Positions 23,691 through 30,136 of a stretch of DNA of 30,136 nt are shown one piece after another. Numbering within the stretch: position 1 is the first letter of the stretch; each line of letters begins with the position of its first letter. Source of the stretch: JBCCQH01 sp039024435 (lineage in GTDB: Bacteria > Bacteroidota > Bacteroidia > J057 > JADKCL01). The position numbers were made by a program, and so were the translations under genes. The notes beneath the pieces were generated by a model that was not told the origin of the DNA, did not search any database, and worked only from the letters and a program-made list of their open reading frames with translations. The stretch spans positions 1-30,136 of the forward strand of contig JBCCQH010000101.1 in NCBI GenBank assembly GCA_039024435.1, written 5' to 3'.

Positions 23691-25910
23691 ATGTCACTAC
23701 GACCAACTACGTTCTATCGCTTCCTCAGCTTGTTGGCGGTGCTCCTCGGCGGAGTCACGGCCCACGGGCAGGTCAAGGACGACCTGAATCTCAAGTTGCA
23801 GAGTTCCCTATTTCTGGAGGAAAAAACCTCCGCCAATACCGACAACCTCCCCTACCTCACCTTCCCGAACCTGAATCAAATCACCTACTTCGATCCCAAA
23901 CCCTACACCAAGCGGATCGCAAAGGCGGAAGAAATCCAGGACATCATCGCCCTCGACACCCTGTTGAGCAATTTCATCGCCCGGTGGGGCATCCGCAACT
24001 TTGCCCGGGATGTAGAATACCTCTGGAAAGCGGGTCAGGTCAAAGAACTGCTCGGCGATTCAGTGGCCGCCAGCCTCTACTACGAATTGGGGCTCAAAAA
24101 CCAGCGTCCGGTCATGCCCAAAGTACGCATCCACTACGATTCCCTCCGCTCCCGCACCAATGTCGAGTGGGTCAACTTGCAGTTTTACTACAAAATCCTC
24201 GAAGCGCGCCGCAAGATCGACCCGCTCATCCCGCCCAAAGGCGTCATGCTCAACATGGGCCCCAAAGTCAATTCCGGTCGCCCCGACTACGCACCGTTCA
24301 TGCACCCCTCCGACAGCGTGCTCATCTTTACCAGCCGGCGCGACGAGGAAATCGTGATCGACGACATCCACGAAAACAAAAACGAAGACCTGTACTTCGT
24401 GGAAAAAGGGTTCGTGGACGGCACCTGGACCTACGCCTCGCGCTTCACCGACGAGGTCAACAGCGAATTCAACGAAGGCTCCGCGACCCTGAGCCCGGAT
24501 GGCAAGACCCTCATCTTTACCCGCTGTGACGGGCCGAGTGGTCTCGGTTCCTGCGACATCTACATGGCCGATTTCGTCGGGGGAGGCTGGACCAATATCC
24601 GCAACCTCGGCCCCAACGTCAATTCCAGCGCCTGGGATTCCCACCCCAACGTGACCCCGGACGGGAACACGATCTTCTTCACTTCCAACCGCAAAGGGGG
24701 CTTCGGGATGTCCGACATCTACATGACCCAGCGCTACTCCGACGGCAGTTGGAGCCCCGCCATCAACCTGGGGCCCACCGTCAACACCATCAACGACGAG
24801 GTCACCCCGTTTTTCCACCAGGTCAACAATACCCTCTACTTCAGCTCCACCGGCCACCTGAAAAATGTCGGCGGCTACGACATCTTCAAATCGCGCTGGA
24901 TGAGCAACCACTGGGAAAACCCCAAAAACCTGGGGCCCCTGGTCAATTCCAACGGCAATGAGTACTATTTCTCCATCGACGGCAAAGGCACCCGACTGTT
25001 TTACGCCAGTGCCAAAAAGGACCAATTCCGCGCCCAGGTAAAACAGGACTTTGACCTGTACTCCTTCCCCATGCCCATGGAAGCCCGCCCGGACGCGATT
25101 GTGACCCTGCGCGGCACCCTCATCGACTCGGTCACCGGAAATCCTCTCGTCGGCATCGTCCTGGTGATCGACCGGGACCAAAACATCGAAGTCGCGCCCA
25201 AGCACATCAACCGCTACGGCTACTTCGAATTTGACCTGATCAACAACCACAAGTACGACATCTACATCCAGGGCGATAACTACCTTACCGTCAAGGAAGA
25301 CGTGGAAGTGTTCAGCGATACGACATTTACCATTTTCGCAAACAGCTTCGAAACCGGCAAGCCCCTGGTCTTCGAAAACCTGGAATTTGAAGACGACAGC
25401 TACGAACTCAATTCCAGCATCGAACCGAAACTGAATTACCTGATCGGATTTTTGGAGAAATATCCCATGTTTCGGCTCGAAGTCGTCGGCCACACCGACT
25501 CCGATGGCGAAGCCAAGTACAACCTGGACCTGTCCCGCAAGCGCGCGGCGATCATCAGCCGCTACATCATCAAAAAAGGTGAATTTGAACAGACACGCAT
25601 CCGGCCGCGCGGCTACGGCGAGACGCGGCCCCTCGTGCCAAACGACACCGAAGAGCACAAACGGATGAACCGCCGGGTCGAGTTTGAAGTCTGGCTCGAC
25701 CCCAAGTATTCCGGCCCCATGATCCTGCCCACCGCCGATGAGTTGATTCTGGAAGACGACGAAGACCTCTTCGATCCCGAATTCATGGAAGAAGCCGAAT
25801 GGGACTGGGAATCGGAGGACCTCGACTTTGAGTGGGATTGGGACGAATTCGAGGACGAAGAAGATCTGCTGCAAGAGTACGACGACTTTGGGATCATCGA
25901 TCCGGAGTGA
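23691..25910 (+). CDS. PorE-like protein: helical repeats, PD40 propeller, CRD and OmpA domain
   Basis: This 739-residue exported protein has a signal peptide (about 1-26, ending GGVTAHG before QVKDD). Residues about 65-165 are helical and TPR-like. Residues about 185-460 form a PD40/WD40-like propeller with repeats such as LSPDGKTLIFTRCDG, VTPDGNTIFFTSNRKGGFGM and SIDGKGTRLFYASA. Residues about 465-555 resemble a carboxypeptidase-regulatory fold (VTLRGTLIDSVTGNPLVGIV). Residues about 560-665 are an OmpA-type peptidoglycan-binding domain (LEVVGHTDSDGEAKYNLDLS, NRRVEFEV). This order matches PorE of Porphyromonas gingivalis, a type IX secretion accessory that contacts peptidoglycan, though the architecture is widespread in Bacteroidota. 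The last ~55 residues are a very acidic tail rich in Trp, Asp and Glu. It is the second gene of the coiled-coil operon. Confidence 0.88.
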   Translation: MSLRPTTFYRFLSLLAVLLGGVTAHGQVKDDLNLKLQSSLFLEEKTSANTDNLPYLTFPNLNQITYFDPKPYTKRIAKAEEIQDIIALDTLLSNFIARWGIRNFARDVEYLWKAGQVKELLGDSVAASLYYELGLKNQRPVMPKVRIHYDSLRSRTNVEWVNLQFYYKILEARRKIDPLIPPKGVMLNMGPKVNSGRPDYAPFMHPSDSVLIFTSRRDEEIVIDDIHENKNEDLYFVEKGFVDGTWTYASRFTDEVNSEFNEGSATLSPDGKTLIFTRCDGPSGLGSCDIYMADFVGGGWTNIRNLGPNVNSSAWDSHPNVTPDGNTIFFTSNRKGGFGMSDIYMTQRYSDGSWSPAINLGPTVNTINDEVTPFFHQVNNTLYFSSTGHLKNVGGYDIFKSRWMSNHWENPKNLGPLVNSNGNEYYFSIDGKGTRLFYASAKKDQFRAQVKQDFDLYSFPMPMEARPDAIVTLRGTLIDSVTGNPLVGIVLVIDRDQNIEVAPKHINRYGYFEFDLINNHKYDIYIQGDNYLTVKEDVEVFSDTTFTIFANSFETGKPLVFENLEFEDDSYELNSSIEPKLNYLIGFLEKYPMFRLEVVGHTDSDGEAKYNLDLSRKRAAIISRYIIKKGEFEQTRIRPRGYGETRPLVPNDTEEHKRMNRRVEFEVWLDPKYSGPMILPTADELILEDDEDLFDPEFMEEAEWDWESEDLDFEWDWDEFEDEEDLLQEYDDFGIIDPE

Positions 25911-26143
25911 AAGAGACGCACAAGCGGCGCAACCGGGCTTATTTTTTCCACAAACACCTCCAATTTGATTTTGGAAGGCATCTTGCCTATGGATACGCTT
26001 CGATTTCTCGATCATGTTTGGGGCGTGCCCCTGCGCCGGGGGGCTTCGGGTCGGACCGTCCACGGGTTCGCCGGGCTCCGTCCTCCACTGCGTTGCGGAC
26101 CGGTTGTCTCCGCCGTTCCCACTCCTCACGCGGGATTGGCCCC
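25911..26143. repeat. Convergent intergenic region with a GC-rich hairpin element
   Basis: About 230 bases separate two converging genes. The part from about 26011 to 26143 is GC-rich and structured, opening with GGGGCGTGCCCC (26020-26031) and containing GGTCGGACCGTCC and GTCC/GGAC pairs around TCCACTGCGTTGC, and closing with GGCCCCTTACCGCAT. It has the look of an interspersed non-coding repeat rather than a gene. No clear rho-independent terminator is visible. Repeat status is inferred from one copy. Confidence 0.4.
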
Positions 26144-28606
26144 TTACCGCATTTTCAAAAACTTCCCCGCGCGCGCAAAGCCGCATTCTCCCGTCACCAT
26201 CATCCGGTAGCCGTACACCCCCACGGCCAGTTCCTCCCCCCGCCAATCGTTGCCGTAGTCTTCCGATGCATACACCCGCCGTCCTTGCAGGTCGTACACG
26301 GTGAGCTCCACCCGCGCAGCGTACTCCCCGAAGTCCAGCGTCTCCGCGATGCCATCGCCGTTGGGCCAGAGCAGCGTCGGGAAGTGGCAATTTTCCGCCG
26401 TGGCCACCACCGTGTAGACCTGGCGGCGGCAATTGCTGCTTTGCAATCTGGGATCGGTCACGGTGAGCGTGTAGGTCGTGGTGCCGTCGGGCCGCGCTCG
26501 GGTCATGGACGCATTCGGGGCATCTAGGCCCGTTGTAGGCGCCCAGGCGTAATCAAACCCTGGTTGGGGAGCTACGCCGAGGAGGATGCATTCGCCGGGG
26601 CAGAAGGTTACCACGGGGGCTGGGAGCGGATGGGTAAAAGGCTGCTCTACCGTTATGGCTACGGTGTCATTTAAAGTTCCGCAAGGCCCATTTACGCTCG
26701 GATCCGTTGTTGCTAACATATAGCTGACCGGTCCATCGGGCCAGGCGCTTGGCTGCGGGCTTTGGGCGTTGCTCAGGTTGGACGCGGGAGTCCAGAAATA
26801 ATCAATGCCGTTAGTGCCAGCCATACCAAGCGAAATGGTGTCGCCTTGGCAAATGGTCTGATCGGCACCCGCCGCATCCTGAGGAAGGACGGAAGGGTTG
26901 TAGATGGATATTCGCACGCTATCCTGAACCGTCATACAAGACCCACTCACCTCGGGGCGGCTCACCGTCAGGTGATACGTTTGGGAGGTTGCTATGCTGG
27001 CCGTAGGTTGGGGAATTGCGGTAGCGTTCAATCCCGTTGCGGGCGACCATTGGTAGTTCCAGGAACCATTGGAAGTATCCGGGGTCCCCAGCATCACCGG
27101 GCTGTCGGCACAAACCAGCGTATCCGTACCCGCATTCGCGGATGGAACCCCATAACTCGGTGGATCAATCACGGTGATCCGCACCGAATCCATTGTACGG
27201 TTACAGGCGATATTTACCGATGCATCGGTCACGGTTAAGTAGTAGGTCGTGGAAATAGATGGACTTGCCATCGGCTGCGCGGAAGTTGCATCGCTCAATC
27301 CGGTTGCCGGTGACCATTGGAAAATGAGATTTCCACTGGTGTCCGCCGTACCTATCCGCACGGAATCGTCGGGACACAAAAGTAGGTCGGGACCAGCCTC
27401 GGCCTCCTGGGCTACGAGCGGCCCCAGTCTGTAGTTTGGGATATTGGGGAGAAATCCGCTGCCATGCCCAGGGTTGAGGCCAAAGGCTTTGTGTTCGAAA
27501 CCACAGGCCAATCCGGGAAGATCGGGATTGTGAATCACACTCAATGAGTCATATACGGCGTCATTGCCGTCGTCCGAAGCTTCGCCAATGTAAATTTTTC
27601 CGTCTGGACCGAGTTTGTGTGCGCCAAATGCCCGACGGCAAGTGTTTCCGGACCACCAGGGTTCGCAGGGAGGAGGAGCGGTAAATAGCAAGACTTCCGA
27701 ATTCAACAGATTGGTAGAGTCGAGGTTGTATTGGAATACTCTGCTTGCGTGTTCAAGCGAATCTTCGAAATTCCAGAATGTTCGGTCAGACAGATACAAC
27801 ATTTTGCCGTTGGGAGAAAAGCTGATCCCGTAAAAAGCATTGTAGGAAACCAAGTCCTTAACGACAGCGTTGAAAAAGGTGATTTCACCCGTACAGCGGT
27901 CAAAGTCGAAGAGCTCTACTCGCCCAAATTTACTGGCCAGCGCGAAGCGGTCACCCGTATGATTGAAAACCAGCGGACTAAGATATGGCTCCCACCTGGG
28001 AGGGTGGACGTCACCCACCGCCTGATCGCTACGAGAAATGCTTCCGTTCTCAGTGACGAGATATTTAATGAAAACATCACTGCTTTCGTAATGACTGAGA
28101 ATCCACCAGCTTTCTCCATCAGCATGTCGTACAGCAGCCATATGCTCGGCCACGGAGTCGGCGATGGAATTATTCCATGACACCACTTCGCCTAACCCTC
28201 CGTTCGCGGTCGTACGGATTTCCGAATAATAAATTCCAACCCTAGTAGCACCGGGTGCAATGGAATAATAGTGCATCGTTGAATCATTGATCGGCAACAA
28301 CAGATTACCTTGGGCCATAAAATGTCCACTATAACTAGAAGCTATGGGCCATCCGGGAACAATTGCATGATCTCGATTGTAAAAGTGCCTCCCTGCTGCA
28401 TAGAATTGTAGATTCCCGTCGGAATCGCTTAGTGAGGTACTACCTTCCGGCGAGGGAACGGTTCCCCCGGTAAAAACCGAAGGCGGATCGGTGGAAAAGT
28501 CCATGAAGGTTGCCGTACCGAAAAACCATATATCGCCTTCCTTTTGGGCGAACAACCCGAAAGGGATCAACACGAGGGCCAGCAAAATGATCCTCAATCT
28601 GCCCAT
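26144..28606 (-). CDS. T9SS type B cargo: beta-propeller plus four Ig-like repeats
   Basis: This 820-residue protein has a signal peptide (MGRLRIILLALVLIPFGLFA, mature start QKEGDIWFF). Residues about 22-400 form a propeller-like domain (DIWFFGTATFMDFSTDP, SDSDGNLQFYAAGRHFYNRD, FSPNGKMLYLSDR, LGPDGKIYIGEASDDGND). Four Ig-like repeats of ~85 residues follow, each with a Cys-containing start (AGPDLLLCPDDSVRIG, AGTDTLVCADSPVMLG, AGADQTICQGDTISLG, VVTFCPGECILLG) and a W/F-x-W/Y-P core. The last ~85 residues are a type B gliding-motility-associated T9SS signal (FPTLLWPNGDGIAETLDFGE, LTVYDLQGRRVYASEDYG, GVYGYRMMVTGECGF, KFLKMR). It is probably a surface adhesin-like protein. It lies 26 bases downstream of its paralogue on the same strand. 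Confidence 0.9.
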   Translation of the reverse strand: MGRLRIILLALVLIPFGLFAQKEGDIWFFGTATFMDFSTDPPSVFTGGTVPSPEGSTSLSDSDGNLQFYAAGRHFYNRDHAIVPGWPIASSYSGHFMAQGNLLLPINDSTMHYYSIAPGATRVGIYYSEIRTTANGGLGEVVSWNNSIADSVAEHMAAVRHADGESWWILSHYESSDVFIKYLVTENGSISRSDQAVGDVHPPRWEPYLSPLVFNHTGDRFALASKFGRVELFDFDRCTGEITFFNAVVKDLVSYNAFYGISFSPNGKMLYLSDRTFWNFEDSLEHASRVFQYNLDSTNLLNSEVLLFTAPPPCEPWWSGNTCRRAFGAHKLGPDGKIYIGEASDDGNDAVYDSLSVIHNPDLPGLACGFEHKAFGLNPGHGSGFLPNIPNYRLGPLVAQEAEAGPDLLLCPDDSVRIGTADTSGNLIFQWSPATGLSDATSAQPMASPSISTTYYLTVTDASVNIACNRTMDSVRITVIDPPSYGVPSANAGTDTLVCADSPVMLGTPDTSNGSWNYQWSPATGLNATAIPQPTASIATSQTYHLTVSRPEVSGSCMTVQDSVRISIYNPSVLPQDAAGADQTICQGDTISLGMAGTNGIDYFWTPASNLSNAQSPQPSAWPDGPVSYMLATTDPSVNGPCGTLNDTVAITVEQPFTHPLPAPVVTFCPGECILLGVAPQPGFDYAWAPTTGLDAPNASMTRARPDGTTTYTLTVTDPRLQSSNCRRQVYTVVATAENCHFPTLLWPNGDGIAETLDFGEYAARVELTVYDLQGRRVYASEDYGNDWRGEELAVGVYGYRMMVTGECGFARAGKFLKMR
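26147..26650 (-). repeat. Direct repeat copy 1: 3' end of type B T9SS gene
   Basis: The last ~500 bases of this gene are nearly identical to 28636-29139, offset by 2489 bases. The block from about 26250 to 26480 differs from its partner by only about one base, while the flanking coding regions differ at most positions. This covers the final Ig-like repeat and the type B T9SS signal. Confidence 0.9.
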
Positions 28607-28632
28607 GCCTCAAAATAACAATTTACCTTGAA

Positions 28633-30136
28633 TTACTGCATCTTCAAAAACTTTCCCTCGCGCGCAAAGCCGCATTCACCCGTCACCGTCATCCGGTAGC
28701 CGTACATCCCCGCGGCCAGTTCCTCCCCCCGCCAATCGCTTCCGTAGTCTTCCGATGCATACACCCGCCGTCCTTGCAGGTCGTACACGGTGAGCTCCAC
28801 CCGCGCAGCGTACTCCCCGAAGTCCAGCGTCTCCGCGATGCCATCGCCGTTGGGCCAGAGCAGCGTCGGGAAGTGGCAATTGTCCGCCGTGGCCACCACC
28901 GTGTAGACCTGGCGGCGGCAATTGCTGCTTTGCAATCTGGGATCGGTCACGGTGAGCGTGTAGGTCGTAGTGCCGTTGGGCCGGGCCCGGGTCATGGACG
29001 CATTTGGGTCATCCAAGCCTGCCGTAGGCGACCAGGCGTATTCGAATCCGGGTTGGGGAGCTACCCCGATGGTGATGCATTCGCCGGGGCAGAAGCGGAC
29101 CACGGGGGCGGGGAGCGGATGGGTAAAAGGCTGCTCTACGGTGACCGTCACACTGTCCACCGCCACCGCGCAGGGCAAGGCCACCCGATCATCGGATGCG
29201 GAAACCACGAAGTTGGTGGTGGCATCGGGAAAAGCCCGCGGATCAGGTCGAGCGGCCTCGTCCAGTACCCCCGGCGAAGACCATCGGTAATTCCAGCCGG
29301 AGGGCGCATTGGCCACGCCCAACTGCACCGTATCTCCCGCGCAGATCACCGCATCCGGACCCGCTAGATTCGCCGGAATGACCGAGGGATCGTACTGCGC
29401 AATGATTACCGTATCCCAATCCGAAAAGCAGCTTCCCGCCGCGATGGGGTTGCTCACCGAAAGCACGTAGGTCCCCGGAGCCTGGGTCGTCGTTGCCGGC
29501 GCCGACGGCGCTGCCACCCCGAAGGCCGGCGTCCAGGCATAGTTCCAACCGCTCACCGCACTGTCGGCCGCTCCCAGCGGAGCCGCCCCGCCCGGACAGA
29601 AAATCGTATCTACGCCCGCCATTGCCTCCGGCTGTTCTTCCGGCAAGGCCACCCGTACCTGTACACTGTCCCAGGTCATCCCGCAAGGAATCCCGTAGGC
29701 ACTGTCCACCACCTGCAAGTAGTACCAGGTGGTCGTATCGGGACGGGCCCAGGGTTGGGGGATGCTGGCATCGGATATTGCAAGTGGCGGATTCAGGCTG
29801 CCCACCCCATCGGTCCAAGTAAATGAGACTAGGCCGCCGGTCGTGTCGGGGTAGCCGAGTTGTACCGAGTCCCCCGGGCAGATCAGGTGTGAAGGGCCGG
29901 CTTCGGCAGTCTGAGCGTGCAGCGGACCGAGGTTGTAGTTGGGGAGGTTGGGGAGGTGAATATCCCCTCGTCTACCCGCCATGTACAATTGCAAATACTC
30001 AAAATTGCAGTTTACCCCGCTTTGATTGGGATTTTGAATGACCGATCGGTAAAAATCAGCCGAATCCTGGGGATTGATCTCATTGCGATGCGAAAGATAG
30101 ATCTTACCGTTGGGACCCAACTGATGCTGTCCCAGC
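28633..30136 (-). CDS. T9SS type B cargo, paralogue cut by right edge
   Basis: About 500 residues of the C-terminal part are visible; the frame stays open to the window edge, so the start lies outside. The visible N-terminal part (LGQHQLGPNGKIYLSHRNE) aligns with LGPDGKIYIGEA in the propeller of the neighbouring gene, so the missing part is probably the same propeller and signal peptide. Four Ig-like repeats follow (AGPSHLICPGDSVQLG, AGVDTIFCPGGAAPLG, AGPDAVICAGDTVQLG, VVRFCPGECITIG), then a type B T9SS signal ending KFLKMQ, almost identical to that of the neighbour. The TTG at 30118-30120 is an internal leucine codon, not a start. It is probably a surface-exposed adhesin-like protein, likely co-transcribed with its paralogue. 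Confidence 0.9.
   Translation of the reverse strand, partial: LGQHQLGPNGKIYLSHRNEINPQDSADFYRSVIQNPNQSGVNCNFEYLQLYMAGRRGDIHLPNLPNYNLGPLHAQTAEAGPSHLICPGDSVQLGYPDTTGGLVSFTWTDGVGSLNPPLAISDASIPQPWARPDTTTWYYLQVVDSAYGIPCGMTWDSVQVRVALPEEQPEAMAGVDTIFCPGGAAPLGAADSAVSGWNYAWTPAFGVAAPSAPATTTQAPGTYVLSVSNPIAAGSCFSDWDTVIIAQYDPSVIPANLAGPDAVICAGDTVQLGVANAPSGWNYRWSSPGVLDEAARPDPRAFPDATTNFVVSASDDRVALPCAVAVDSVTVTVEQPFTHPLPAPVVRFCPGECITIGVAPQPGFEYAWSPTAGLDDPNASMTRARPNGTTTYTLTVTDPRLQSSNCRRQVYTVVATADNCHFPTLLWPNGDGIAETLDFGEYAARVELTVYDLQGRRVYASEDYGSDWRGEELAAGMYGYRMTVTGECGFAREGKFLKMQ
28636..29139 (-). repeat. Direct repeat copy 2: 3' end of second type B T9SS gene
   Basis: This is the partner of 26147-26650. Identity drops sharply just after the segment encoding the shared VEQPFTHPLPAPVV stretch, at about 29139, which looks like a conversion or duplication boundary. 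Confidence 0.9.

Noticed and set aside
24060..26432. A 790-residue open frame on the minus strand opposite the PorE-like gene
   Set aside because: It runs through the intergenic region and into the next gene in another frame, is low in complexity (Val, Gly, Asp) and shows no recognisable domain. It is a by-product of high GC.
1..30136. CRISPR array, tRNA or rRNA genes, or transposable element
   Set aside because: I saw no regularly spaced repeats, no tRNA-like cloverleaf sequences, no rRNA motifs and no transposase or integrase coding region.

Overview
The window looks like a chromosomal segment of a GC-rich Bacteroidota, most likely a Saprospiria-like (Lewinella/Haliscomenobacter-type) organism. 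The evidence is secreted proteins with both type A and type B type IX secretion (T9SS) C-terminal signals, a DUF5777 beta-barrel protein, a PorE-like OmpA protein, and several promoters with the Bacteroidota -7 element TAnnTTTG. The class-level placement is an inference. I saw no tRNA, rRNA, CRISPR array, integrase or transposase.

Layout. (1) 1-3142, minus: a ferrous-iron uptake operon made of an unusual membrane-anchored DtxR/MntR-type regulator fused to FeoA domains, a free-standing FeoB GTPase, and a separate FeoB permease cut by the left edge. A DtxR-type operator overlaps its promoter. (2) 3387-7984, plus: housekeeping-type genes, namely a secreted YD-repeat protein, a methyltransferase, CinA, and the E2 subunit of a 2-oxo acid dehydrogenase. 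(3) 8183-14008, plus: three tandem paralogous secreted proteins of about 625 residues with type A T9SS signals, with strong terminators after the first and third. (4) 14092-16547, minus: fructose-1,6-bisphosphatase, PspA/IM30, and a small protein that I read as a C-terminal-half paralogue of PspA. (5) 16698-18029, plus: a cytochrome-like lipoprotein with a stretched haem motif and a DUF5777 barrel. (6) 18089-18388: a DUF3817 membrane-protein pseudogene with two in-frame stops. (7) 18402-20447, minus: a DUF2178 membrane protein plus XRE regulator pair with a candidate operator, an HMA-like protein without cysteines, and a quinone-oxidoreductase-like enzyme. (8) 20861-25910, plus: a 941-residue secreted coiled-coil protein four bases upstream of a PorE-like propeller/OmpA protein. 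(9) 26144-30136, minus: two paralogous type B T9SS adhesin-like proteins (one cut by the right edge) whose last ~500 bp are almost identical.

How the parts fit. The iron operon forms a self-contained circuit: metal sensor, operator, GTPase and permease. Five of the large genes encode cargo for the type IX secretion system, and the PorE-like protein resembles the factor that links that system to peptidoglycan. The best candidates for something under-described are the membrane-tethered DtxR-FeoA regulator with its split FeoB, the PspA plus half-PspA pair, and the coiled-coil/PorE-like two-gene unit.
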